From Pseudomonadota bacterium (GTDB lineage: Bacteria > Pseudomonadota > Gammaproteobacteria > Burkholderiales > Ferrovaceae), in NCBI GenBank assembly GCA_021805725.1, contig JAJZEH010000110.1, forward strand, positions 172,012 through 236,011: a stretch of DNA of 64,000 nt, given 5' to 3'. Both the position numbers and the translations under genes were made by a program. This document shows, piece by piece, positions 49,456 through 57,384 of the stretch. The notes under the pieces were generated by a model, which was given only the letters and a program-made list of their open reading frames with translations, did not search any database and was not told where the DNA came from. How positions within the stretch are numbered: position 1 is the stretch's first letter; each line of letters starts with the position of its first letter.

Positions 49456-50374
49456 CAGAATCGGAGACGAGATTGTCCTGATCGTGGACGACGTGCCGGA
49501 AAACCTTGCCCTGCTGCATGATGCCCTGGATGAAGCGGGATACGTCGTACTGGTGGCCACCAGCGGGGAGAGTGCCCTGCAGAGCGCCCACAGAAACCGG
49601 CCCGACGTCATTCTTCTGGACGCCCTGATGCCGGGCATGGACGGGTTTCAACTGGCCCAGGCATTGAAGGCGGATTTTGACACGCAGAACATCCCCATTA
49701 TTTTCATGACGGGCCTCACGGAAACCGAGAGCGTGGTGGCAGCCTTTGCAAGCGGCGGATCGGACTATGTGACCAAGCCCATCCGCCCCCAGGAAGTCCT
49801 TGCGCGGATATCGGCCCATATGCAGAATGCGCGGCATATCAAGCAGGCGCGCACGACCCTGGACCGGCTTGATCAGGCTGCGGTGACCCTTCATGAGGCC
49901 GAAGGACGGATCGTCTGGAAAACGCCACTGGCCTGGACCCTGCTCAATGATTATTTCGGGATGGTGGATGAGCAGGCTCCGCCCCCGCTGCTGGAATGGA
50001 TCGTGAAAGTTCGTGAGGCCGCAGGCCGTGGCCAGGATGCCCCCATCATTCTGGAAAGGGGCACGAAGCGGCTGCTGGGCAGCGTGCATCCCGGCGACTC
50101 GGATCGGGAACTGATCATCACCCTGCGGGAGGAAAACCGTGGGGACCTGATCCAGGCCTTGTCCGCGGCTTTCGGTTTGACACTGAAGGAAGCAGAGGTG
50201 CTGTTCTGGGTGGTCAACGGCAAGACCAACCGGGAAATCGGCATGATTCTGGGCAGCAGCCGGCGCACCGTGGACAAGCACCTGGAGCACGTGTTTGAAA
50301 AACTCGGGGTGGAGACGCGCACCTCGGCTGCCGGGCTTGCCATGAAGCGCGTCAGAATGCCGGCCCTGAGCTAG
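49448..50374 (+). CDS. LuxR-type response regulator, partner of the hybrid kinase
   Basis: A 308-residue protein. The receiver domain (residues 1-125) has VDDVPEN, phospho-acceptor in LLDALMPGMDG and the lysine of TKPIRP. A middle segment without a clear domain follows, then a LuxR/GerE helix-turn-helix (LTLKEAEVLFWVVNGKTNREI, near residues 235-300). ATG 49448 overlaps the kinase stop and has GAGGAAGAG upstream. It probably controls the nitrogen operon that it ends; this is inference. Its stop adjoins a 109-base inverted repeat. Confidence 0.9.
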   Translation: MHDRIGDEIVLIVDDVPENLALLHDALDEAGYVVLVATSGESALQSAHRNRPDVILLDALMPGMDGFQLAQALKADFDTQNIPIIFMTGLTETESVVAAFASGGSDYVTKPIRPQEVLARISAHMQNARHIKQARTTLDRLDQAAVTLHEAEGRIVWKTPLAWTLLNDYFGMVDEQAPPPLLEWIVKVREAAGRGQDAPIILERGTKRLLGSVHPGDSDRELIITLREENRGDLIQALSAAFGLTLKEAEVLFWVVNGKTNREIGMILGSSRRTVDKHLEHVFEKLGVETRTSAAGLAMKRVRMPALS

Positions 50375-50483
50375 GGGACAGACCTCATTTGAGTCAGGTT
50401 AGGGGACAGGTTAGGGGACAGACCCCTAAATGGGGTCTGTCCCCTAACCTGTCCCCTAACCTGACTCAAATGAGGTCTGTCCC
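50375..50483. repeat. Longest GGGGACAGACC inverted repeat (52-base arms)
   Basis: Perfect 52-base arms around TAAAT. Each arm carries three GGGGACAG units with spacers TCATTTGAGTCAGGTTA and GTTA. It fills the gap between two convergent genes. Its left end touches the regulator's stop codon, and its right arm contains the stop codon and last five codons of the minus-strand gene. Confidence 0.95.
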
Positions 50484-52916
50484 TCCCCCTCCTCCCGGTT
50501 TCTGAATCCAGAACTGATACATGCCGAAGAAGGTGTCCGGATGCTCGTTTTCGAATACCTGCCACTGATCGAGATTGGTGAGTGTTCGATCATCGGGGAA
50601 ACGCAGCCGATAGGCACTCACCACTGCGGGATCCAGTTCAAACCCGAGAAAGCCCAGATTGTTTTCCCGCAAAAACGCGTCAATGGCCGTCAATGTCATG
50701 CGATGCTCCTGAACGTGAAAGAGCAAATCGCGACATGAGCTGGTACTGAAAAAATCGAGGGCCCTGACTGCCGCGCCGAGATTATTGCGGGTGTCCACAT
50801 CAAGCAGATATTGCCTGCACTTTCGAATTTCGTCGGGTGTGGTCCCATAACCCTGTTCGGCGATAATGGCACGCGCCCTGACGATGTCACGCCGCGCCAG
50901 CTCGCTGTAGAAGCCAAGCTTCATGAATCCGCCAGGACGAAGGATGGACAGGAGCGCCCGCCACCCTGCCCAGGGATCGGCAAGGTGATGCAGCACCCCC
51001 ACGGATTCAATAACATCGAACTCACGCCCGATTGCCCCTACATTCAACAGGTCGGCCTGCGCATATTCAATGGACGAGAGGCCCAGTTCCCGTGTCTTGC
51101 GCTTTGCATAACCCAGGCTGCCCAGACTCAGGTCAACGGCCAGTACGCTCGCCCCGTGAAGTTGTCTGGCCGTTTCAATTGAATGCTGACCCGTACCGCA
51201 TCCCGCAATCAAAACCTCAACTTGACTGGTTATGGCGTGATTCCTGAAAACGGCCCGCGGAAATTTTTGGGACAAATATCCCAGAACATGCCTGGGCTTT
51301 GGCGTTGGCGCCACCCTGGTCCAGCGAGGGTAAGGATTATCCTCGTACTGATTTTGAACCAGAAGCGACACCTCGTCCTCGATGCGGGTCAGTCGAGGCA
51401 CCGTAGCGCGCAACTGGCGCTCTTCCTCCGGCTCGCTGATCTGTTGCTTGAGCACTGTCATCACCGGGTCCGGCCACCGGGTATCGAGAAGCCGGGCGGC
51501 TGACGGGATGGAAAAGAGCGGAAAGTAGGTTGCAACCACCATGGGCCAAAGTGCCGGAACCTCGGTCCCGGCATCCAGCGCAGTTGCCAGTGCACGTCGT
51601 AAATCTTCCGCCTTTCGGATCTCGGCATCCGTATGGGAGAACACGTATTCGTTGATAAAACATTGGCTCGCCAGGGCGCAGTAGAAATCCATGGTCCCGC
51701 TCATGGCACTTGCAGAAGCCTTCGATTCATCAAAGGCTTCGAGCAGGGCACATCGCACCGTGGTTAGAAAACGCTCGGTCGTCGTATCATCGATGCGAGC
51801 GGCATTGAGCAAGGCACACAGCAATGGATCGGATTGAAGGACAGTGAGCCCGCCAGTTCCGAACAGGTCCTGAATGGACAATCGTTGAGGCCAGGCCTGG
51901 GTGACCCGCGCCATGGCTGCCTGAATTTCCGGGTTCATCTTGAGAAAATTGATGCAAACTCCCGCAAGATCGGTGGACCTTCCCCAGTTTTCGGTTAACG
52001 CGCGAACCAGTGCCCACCGGACCCCTGAATTTTCAGCCGTGACGGGCAAATGCCTGACGCATGCCACAAAGATGGTTTTTGCCTCATCGGATTCTTCAAG
52101 CCCAAGCGACTGCATGATGCTGTTGACGGCCATGGCCGGCTTGCCTTGCACGTTGAGCAGCAAGGCAAGATTATTCTGGGCCATGGCATATTGGGGCTTG
52201 ATCTCCAGCGCGCGTCGGTAGTTCGTTACGGCGTCATCCAGTTGCCCAAGGTCGTTCAGGACGACGCCCAGGTTGCAGTGCGCTTCGGAAAAATCGGGCC
52301 TGGCCTTGAGTGCCCTTTGATAACTGGCCAGTGCGTCGTCAAGCCGTCCAAGATCTTTCAGGGCGTTGCCCAGGTTGTAATGCGCTTCGGCGTAGTAGGG
52401 CTTGAACCTGACTGCCCGGCGATAACTGGCCAGCGCGTCATCAGGACGCCCGAGATCTTTCAAGGCATTACCCAGATTGTTGTGCGCCTCGGCAAGATCG
52501 GGCTTGAGCTTGAGTACCTGGTGATAACTGGCCACCGCGTCATCAAGCCGTCCGAGCGATTTCAAGGCATGGCCCAGGTTATAATGCGCTTCGGCATCGT
52601 CGGGCATGAGTTCCGTCGCCCTTTGCAGTTCAAACAACGCCAGTTTGTTTTGTGCCTTAAGCGAAGCGCCCAATGCCTTCCAGACCAATCCGGAGCCCGG
52701 GTACCGTTCGATCAGTTTGCGCGCCAGGCCTTCCATTGCCCCATAGCGCCCGGAATTGAACAGGGAGACAAGCTCGTTGAGGTCAGCAGGTGGCGGTGCG
52801 GAAATCTTTGGCTTGAGGTTTGGAGTGACCCAGCGTGCTGCCAGCTTGTCCTGGCAACATTTTTTGTATTTCAACCCGCTGCCGCAAGGGCATGCATCAT
52901 TTCTTGCGGCATTCAT
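50466..52916 (-). CDS. SEC-C / TPR / SAM-dependent methyltransferase protein
   Basis: An 816-residue protein in three parts. A SEC-C zinc motif comes first (CPCGSGLKYKKCC, residues 9-21). At least five TPR repeats follow (about 70-265), each with the AHYNLGNALKDLGRLDDA pattern. An unassigned middle leads to a class I methyltransferase domain with VLIAGCGTGQHSIETA near residue 560 and a C-terminal extension. It possibly methylates a protein, glycan or lipid; the substrate is unknown. The last residues (GTDLI) are encoded by the repeat arm. Confidence 0.85.
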   Translation of the reverse strand: MNAARNDACPCGSGLKYKKCCQDKLAARWVTPNLKPKISAPPPADLNELVSLFNSGRYGAMEGLARKLIERYPGSGLVWKALGASLKAQNKLALFELQRATELMPDDAEAHYNLGHALKSLGRLDDAVASYHQVLKLKPDLAEAHNNLGNALKDLGRPDDALASYRRAVRFKPYYAEAHYNLGNALKDLGRLDDALASYQRALKARPDFSEAHCNLGVVLNDLGQLDDAVTNYRRALEIKPQYAMAQNNLALLLNVQGKPAMAVNSIMQSLGLEESDEAKTIFVACVRHLPVTAENSGVRWALVRALTENWGRSTDLAGVCINFLKMNPEIQAAMARVTQAWPQRLSIQDLFGTGGLTVLQSDPLLCALLNAARIDDTTTERFLTTVRCALLEAFDESKASASAMSGTMDFYCALASQCFINEYVFSHTDAEIRKAEDLRRALATALDAGTEVPALWPMVVATYFPLFSIPSAARLLDTRWPDPVMTVLKQQISEPEEERQLRATVPRLTRIEDEVSLLVQNQYEDNPYPRWTRVAPTPKPRHVLGYLSQKFPRAVFRNHAITSQVEVLIAGCGTGQHSIETARQLHGASVLAVDLSLGSLGYAKRKTRELGLSSIEYAQADLLNVGAIGREFDVIESVGVLHHLADPWAGWRALLSILRPGGFMKLGFYSELARRDIVRARAIIAEQGYGTTPDEIRKCRQYLLDVDTRNNLGAAVRALDFFSTSSCRDLLFHVQEHRMTLTAIDAFLRENNLGFLGFELDPAVVSAYRLRFPDDRTLTNLDQWQVFENEHPDTFFGMYQFWIQKPGGGGGTDLI

Positions 52917-53164
52917 CCCCCAGCCCCCTCACATTCGGGGCCGGACATGGCGCGACTACAAGCCGGATGTTTTACAGATGGGCGGTACCACATTCGTTTG
53001 AGTGGGTGGTTTGGTGATCACAGGATATCCTGACGTGAAATGATCCTAACACCCCGACGGTACGCGAACCTGGTAATTACATTCTGTTATAAATGGTTAC
53101 AAACGAGGCTGTATGATGTCCTTCATGGCGTCCGCAGCTTCGTCAATTTCAGATGTGAAATCCT
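52917..53164. other. Intergenic region before the EAL gene
   Basis: About 250 bases, A+T-richer towards the right end, with divergent starts on each side. I see no gene or clear palindrome. TATGAT near 53112 and TTATAA near 53088 are possible -10 boxes for the EAL gene, but neither has a convincing -35. Confidence 0.3.
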
Positions 53165-53938
53165 ATGCCCCAACTCTCTGAAGAACCGAACGCAATTCCT
53201 GGATGCGATCGGTGCAGAAATCTTGAGCCGCTCCATTTCGACTTTTCCTATGCCTATCAGCCGATAGTCGATTTCCGTAACAAAAAAATATTTGCACATG
53301 AGGCCCTGGTTCGAGGAACGAATGGGGAATCCGCCGCTACCGTGCTGGCCAAGGTTAATGACGATAACCGCTATCTCTTCGATCAAACCTGCCGCGTCAA
53401 GGCCGTCGAAGGTGCTGCAAGACTCGGGATTCAGGAATTTCTATCCATCAACTTTTTGCCCAATGCCGTGTACGAACCTGGGGCCTGCATACGCTCGACC
53501 TTCGAGGCTGCACAAAGGTGCAACTTTCCGAAAGAAAGAATTATTTTTGAAGTTGTCGAGGGAGAGAACATTTCGGACCGGCCGCATTTGCTCAACATTT
53601 TCGAAGAGTACAGGCGATTCGGTTTCAAGACGGCAATCGATGATTTTGGTGCAGGGTATGCTGGCCTGAATTTACTGGCAGAATTTCAACCCGACATCGT
53701 CAAGATTGACATGGACCTTGTTCGCGACATCGACAACAGCAAGCCCAAACAAGCAATTGTTGAGGGAATTGTTCACATGTGTCACAAACTGGGCATCAAG
53801 GTTCTGGCAGAGGGAATAGAAACAAAAGCGGAGCGTGATTTCTTGCTGGCGAGTGGTGTGAGTTATTTCCAGGGCTTCCTTTTCTGCAAACCAGCATTTC
53901 AAGCTGTCGGCAAAATAGATCCTGCTGCGCTGGTATGA
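53165..53938 (+). CDS. EAL-domain cyclic-di-GMP phosphodiesterase
   Basis: A 257-residue protein that is almost only an EAL domain. Catalytic and metal residues are in place: EALVRG, SINFLP, EVVEGE, DDFGAG, VKIDMDLV, LAEGIET and FQGFLFCKP. It should hydrolyse c-di-GMP to pGpG. A short N-terminus with CDRC may bind metal. There is no sensor domain or signal peptide, so it is cytoplasmic and probably acts with a partner. Not in an operon. Confidence 0.9.
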   Translation: MPQLSEEPNAIPGCDRCRNLEPLHFDFSYAYQPIVDFRNKKIFAHEALVRGTNGESAATVLAKVNDDNRYLFDQTCRVKAVEGAARLGIQEFLSINFLPNAVYEPGACIRSTFEAAQRCNFPKERIIFEVVEGENISDRPHLLNIFEEYRRFGFKTAIDDFGAGYAGLNLLAEFQPDIVKIDMDLVRDIDNSKPKQAIVEGIVHMCHKLGIKVLAEGIETKAERDFLLASGVSYFQGFLFCKPAFQAVGKIDPAALV

Positions 53939-54117
53939 GTCGGGACAGCCGTACATCTGCTGCGCGACATGAGTTGAAAACTACCGGGATGTGGGCAGGC
54001 CCATCGAACCGGTGTTTATTAATACGAATTCCATGATCCAAATTATCAGATTCTTGTTGTCATCGGTTTGTTTGTTGATGTGCGTACCGAATGTCGCAAT
54101 CACCCCACAAAAAACAG

Positions 54118-54150
54118 GGGGTTACTGACCAGGTAACCCCTTTCCTTTTT
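54118..54150 (+). terminator. Rho-independent terminator
   Basis: GGGGTTAC (54118-54125) pairs with GTAACCCC (54133-54140) across TGACCAG, followed by TTTCCTTTTT. It probably ends the EAL transcript and insulates chrB. Confidence 0.85.
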
Positions 54151-54153
54151 CTG

Positions 54154-54194
54154 CTGACCCTGCTCACCACGATTCACGCAGAATCCCGGGTCAG
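54154..54194. other. Nested inverted repeat of unknown role
   Basis: An outer pair CTGACCC (54154-54160) and GGGTCAG (54188-54194) encloses an inner hairpin GATTC-ACGCA-GAATC (54171-54185). There is no T-run. It could be a fold in RNA, a transposon end or part of a regulatory site; nothing seen decides between these. Confidence 0.4.
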
Positions 54195-54238
54195 ATTTAA
54201 ACGCAAATCAGCAGTCCTTAGGTTAATATGTAGTAACT

Positions 54239-54256
54239 CATACCATATTGTATGAT
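54239..54256 (+). promoter_or_regulatory. chrB promoter with probable operator
   Basis: The inverted repeat CATAC-CATATT-GTATG (54239-54254) overlaps TATGAT (54251-54256), a good -10 box. The start codon is only 11 bases after it, so the mRNA would be nearly leaderless; no ribosome site is seen. Overlap of a palindrome with the -10 is what an autorepressor such as ChrB would use. Confidence 0.6.
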
Positions 54257-54267
54257 ACGCTACATAA

Positions 54268-55215
54268 ATGCAATTTATAGCCCTCATCCTTTCCCTGCCA
54301 ACTGAAAACGCCACGGTGCGCATGCGCGCATGGCGCACTTTGAAAGCATCGGGTGCGGCGGTGTTGCGCGATGGCGTTTATTTGATGCCAGAGCGAAAAC
54401 CCTGTCGACAGGTATTGGATGTCGTTGCCGCTGATGTGCAGTTGGGGGGTGGAACGGCTTTTGTGCTGCGCGTTGAAGAACCTGAGGGCGCAAACTTTGG
54501 CCGTCTTTTTGATCGCAGTGAGGATTACGCAGCTCTGCTGGCGGACGTGACCAAAACATGGGCGGCTCTGACAAAGGATACCGCTCAGGAATCGCATAAG
54601 CAGGCCCGAAAACTACGCAAGATTTTCGCTACCCTGTCCGATATCGACTTCTTTCCTGGCGAGGCTCGGCGGCAGGCAGATACAGCCCTTCAGGAGCTTG
54701 ATCTGACGGTTGCGAGGCTGCTATCGCCAGATGAGCCACTTCCGGCTGATGGGCCAATACCCAGGTGCAGGATTGGCGAATACCAGGGACGCATTTGGGC
54801 GACCCGTCGCCGACCATGGGTGGACCGACTTGCCTGCGCCTGGCTGATCCGGCGCTTCATTGATCCACAAGCGCAAATTCTGTGGCTGGAGTCGCCTGGT
54901 GACTGCCCCGCCAACGCGGTGGGTTTTGACTTTGACGGAGCAACTTTCAGCCACGTCGATAGCCACGTCACTTTTGAGGTGTTCCTGACGAGTTTTGGCC
55001 TGGAGCAAGCAGGGCTAAGACGAATTGGGTCACTGGTACATTACCTTGACATTGGCGGGATACAGCCGCCGGAGTCTGCGGGGATTGAATGCGTTCTAGC
55101 CGGTCTGCGTGAAGCCATGACCAACGACGATCAACTATTGGCAGCAGCCAGCGGTGTGTTTGACGGACTGCTGACGGCTTTTGAGCAAGAAAACGTACTG
55201 CAACAGAAAGCGTAA
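54268..55215 (+). CDS. chrB: Chromate-resistance regulator ChrB
   Basis: A 315-residue protein matching ChrB along its length: the N-terminal part (residues 1-150) begins with FIALILSLPTENATVRMRAWRTLKASGAAVLRDGVYLMP, and the C-terminal part has the conserved RPWVDRLACAWLIRRFIDP, FDFDGATFSHV and HYLDIGG. ChrB is a chromate-responsive regulator of the chr operon. The usual partner, the efflux pump ChrA, is not in the window. An unrecognised beta-rich protein follows instead. Confidence 0.88.
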   Translation: MQFIALILSLPTENATVRMRAWRTLKASGAAVLRDGVYLMPERKPCRQVLDVVAADVQLGGGTAFVLRVEEPEGANFGRLFDRSEDYAALLADVTKTWAALTKDTAQESHKQARKLRKIFATLSDIDFFPGEARRQADTALQELDLTVARLLSPDEPLPADGPIPRCRIGEYQGRIWATRRRPWVDRLACAWLIRRFIDPQAQILWLESPGDCPANAVGFDFDGATFSHVDSHVTFEVFLTSFGLEQAGLRRIGSLVHYLDIGGIQPPESAGIECVLAGLREAMTNDDQLLAAASGVFDGLLTAFEQENVLQQKA

Positions 55216-55275
55216 TCGAGATGGAGCATCCCTGGATGCACAGCTTTTTTCCATTACCACTCACAACCATTCACA

Positions 55276-56325
55276 ATGCTTTCAACAGATCAAACCTCGC
55301 TCAGACACCAATGTGCGTCACTCATGTTTATTGTGGGGGGACTGTGCTCAATTTCTCCTTTTGCACTGGCTGATTCTCCTGAGTTGGCCATGCGTGAATT
55401 TGCATCCGGTCAAATCAAAAAAGGAGTGAGATCCATCGGCTTCGGGGGAGATGGTGCCACCTGGGGCAACTACGCCCTGGTCTGGAAAGATGCAGGAACG
55501 GCCCTGGCTGATGGGGGAGACACCGGGTTTTCCAATGGAAACAACTTCCATTTCTGGGCTGCTGGCGCTACGACGCCTTTGTTATGGCATGACCTTGCCA
55601 TTTACGTCATTGCCCTGAAACAGGATAGCAATGACATCCATTTCATGACGGCTTCACCTGCCTGGGGTCCGCGCCAGCCTGCCATTGGGCAAGGCACCAA
55701 CCAGGCCATATTTACAAAAATGGCAATGCCGCTAGGGGGCGGCCTTTCTGCTGGGGTGCTGTTGTCGCATGAAGTTTCTCAGTTCAATACGCAGTCGACC
55801 GTCAATTCAACACGCGCTAGCCAGTACCAAACAGAATGGCGCCCTTCTGGTGGATGGGGGCTGGCCTGGGAAAAACCTGATTCCAGCTTGCTGGTAGGGT
55901 TTCGAGCTTTGCTCAACCGTGATCGTGAACGCCGAATTGACGCCACTGGATCGGCAGAGGGTAGCGCACAAGCGAATGAATATCGCATTGGCGCATCCTT
56001 TGCGCCATGGGAAGGCGCGTTGATGGATCTGGGCCATACCCGGTTGCAACGACAGAATACGCTCAGCGGAACCAATACCACCTTCGAAGCACCCAATCTG
56101 GGTTTCGAGCAGAATTTCAACGCCAATCGCATGGCGCTGAGATTTGGATTGGATGAGAGTTCTCCCGGCGCAGGGTTTACGGCCAAGTTTGCGGCTTTCA
56201 AGCTGGACGTGGCCTATATCCATAATATGGCGCGCGAGCGGGTGGGGGATTTATTTGGAATCAACAGCCAAAGCCTGATCATGACGCTCAACTTCAATTA
56301 CCGGGGGATTACCCAGGCCCCTTGA
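55276..56325 (+). CDS. Exported, probably outer-membrane protein of unknown function
   Basis: A 349-residue protein with a signal peptide (cleavage near ALA-DS, residue 32) and many short amphipathic beta strands, alternating aromatic and polar residues, as in outer-membrane barrels; the end reads LNFNYRGITQAP. It is 60 bases downstream of chrB on the same strand and may be controlled by it. No enzyme motif seen. ATG 55276 is taken because the signal then has a proper n-region; ATG 55324 is possible. Confidence 0.6.
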   Translation: MLSTDQTSLRHQCASLMFIVGGLCSISPFALADSPELAMREFASGQIKKGVRSIGFGGDGATWGNYALVWKDAGTALADGGDTGFSNGNNFHFWAAGATTPLLWHDLAIYVIALKQDSNDIHFMTASPAWGPRQPAIGQGTNQAIFTKMAMPLGGGLSAGVLLSHEVSQFNTQSTVNSTRASQYQTEWRPSGGWGLAWEKPDSSLLVGFRALLNRDRERRIDATGSAEGSAQANEYRIGASFAPWEGALMDLGHTRLQRQNTLSGTNTTFEAPNLGFEQNFNANRMALRFGLDESSPGAGFTAKFAAFKLDVAYIHNMARERVGDLFGINSQSLIMTLNFNYRGITQAP

Positions 56326-56488
56326 TGTCCCCTGGATGTTTTAATCCAGTGGCACGCTTTGGCCGCTACATGAAAAGGGGAGTGACCACAACGGGAACGG
56401 CGCTGGCTTTTGGTGGCGAATAGTTTACTGCCAAAAAGCTTGCTAGTGGGGCCAGTGAGTAACGCTGCGGGTTGTTGCAGCAACGTGC
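56326..56488. other. Short intergenic region
   Basis: About 160 bases between two convergent genes. It has GTTGTTGCAGCAAC (a near palindrome at about 56472) but no T-run or gene that I can support. Confidence 0.3.
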
Positions 56489-56716
56489 TTACGAGCCCTC
56501 GATCACCCGCGCTACGTCACCGTGACACTCAGCACATTTGCCAACCAGCAGCAAGCTGCCACCCTTGATGGTCCCGTTGAAATTGGTAATCGTAACTTCG
56601 TGGCGGCATTGCCCGCACCAGACGTTGGCCAGCAGGCGCTGGCGGATTTCGGAGGGGATGGACTCCCAGCGCTGGCAGGCTCGCGACCATTTCGGGAAAC
56701 CGATTTCCAAAGCCAT
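56489..56716 (-). CDS. Small zinc-ribbon protein, start region altered
   Basis: About 75 residues with two cysteine pairs, CGQC (near residue 35) and CAEC (near 64), typical of a zinc ribbon, and end DVARVIEGS. The part from WSRACQRWES onward resembles a small uncharacterised protein common in Proteobacteria. The N-terminus (MALEIGFPK) shares DNA with a truncated deacetylase-like gene in another frame and has no ribosome site. The native start was probably lost by recombination, so translation is doubtful. Confidence 0.5.
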   Translation of the reverse strand: MALEIGFPKWSRACQRWESIPSEIRQRLLANVWCGQCRHEVTITNFNGTIKGGSLLLVGKCAECHGDVARVIEGS

Positions 56717-56927
56717 TTTTAAGGAGGCAAGACAAAATACCATCAACATAATCGGGATGATGGACGCGCTTCAGCATTTCGCTGGTGGCCGGCTCGAATT
56801 CATGAACATCGATGGGCAACTTCATATGTTTCCAGGCGCTGATGACTTCCGCTGGTTTTCGGGCGCTGGGCGAGAAGCTCTGCGCGAAAGCATTCATCTG
56901 GGGGGTATAAAAAACCGGTATTAACAT
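56655..56927 (-). pseudogene. N-terminal fragment of a histone-deacetylase/acetylpolyamine amidohydrolase-like protein
   Basis: The frame starting MLIPVFYTPQMNAF carries HHPDYVDGIL and NGFGNRFPE, typical of the first 80 residues of the acetylpolyamine amidohydrolase family (normally about 340 residues). After about FPEMVASLP the family similarity stops and the frame runs out of phase over the zinc-ribbon gene. The catalytic residues, which lie further on in the family, are absent, so this is a remnant. Confidence 0.6.
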
Positions 56928-56968
56928 GGCATCCCCCTGATATGACGCTTTCATCTTCCAGAAGGATG

Positions 56969-56983
56969 CGACACTTTATGTCG
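56969..56983. promoter_or_regulatory. Palindromic operator 1 (CGACA-N5-TGTCG)
   Basis: CGACACTTTATGTCG. It lies 47 bases before the ATG of the 100-residue ORF at 57031 and also just upstream of the minus-strand deacetylase remnant. It is one of three 15-base sites with 12 identical positions in this region, proposed to bind the WYL regulator at 59675. Confidence 0.65.
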
Positions 56984-57030
56984 TTCCATCCCGGAAAATG
57001 CCTTTTGTGATGGTTAACTGGGGAGTCAAA

Positions 57031-57333
57031 ATGAAACCGGGATGCATTCTGAGCAAAATATTCGCTCAAACCAAGGTGACAGGCATAGTGGCGGTTCCTT
57101 CGGGTAGAGTCACGACTGCTGACATGGATCGGGCTGATGAGGCTGCGCATGACTGCTCATTTGAGCATTTGGTCTGCCAACATCGGTTGTATTTTGAGTT
57201 GAGCGATGGCCACCGTATACGGAACCCTGAAGGCCATACCTCCACCGTACTAACAAGTCACTGGTTGTATACACTGGCAATCCCAGAGGAAATCAGAAAA
57301 CTGGGGGAATTCAAATCCATGACTAACTGTTAA
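57031..57333 (+). CDS. Hypothetical 100-residue protein
   Basis: The frame is open from 56998, but ATG 57031 is chosen because GGGGAG lies five bases upstream. The product (residues KPGCILSKIF at the start) has no helix, signal or known motif. It is followed 51 bases later by the broken cysteine-rich gene on the same strand, and operator 1 lies in front of it. It could be the first gene of an operon under WYL control. Real but unrecognised. Confidence 0.5.
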   Translation: MKPGCILSKIFAQTKVTGIVAVPSGRVTTADMDRADEAAHDCSFEHLVCQHRLYFELSDGHRIRNPEGHTSTVLTSHWLYTLAIPEEIRKLGEFKSMTNC

Positions 57334-57384
57334 CGCTAGCCCAGCCACATCTTGATGTGCCAGTTCGATCAGGAGGTGCTTTCC

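Larger units (their letters stand above)
53939..54267. other. Intergenic region between EAL gene and chrB
   Basis: About 330 bases with no gene. It holds a strong terminator (54118), a nested stem (54154-54194) and the chrB promoter/operator (54239-54256). Confidence 0.6.

Noticed and set aside
54154..54194. Nested stem as an integron attC site
   Set aside because: The core GTTRRRY/RYYYAAC boxes are missing and no integrase or cassette is nearby.
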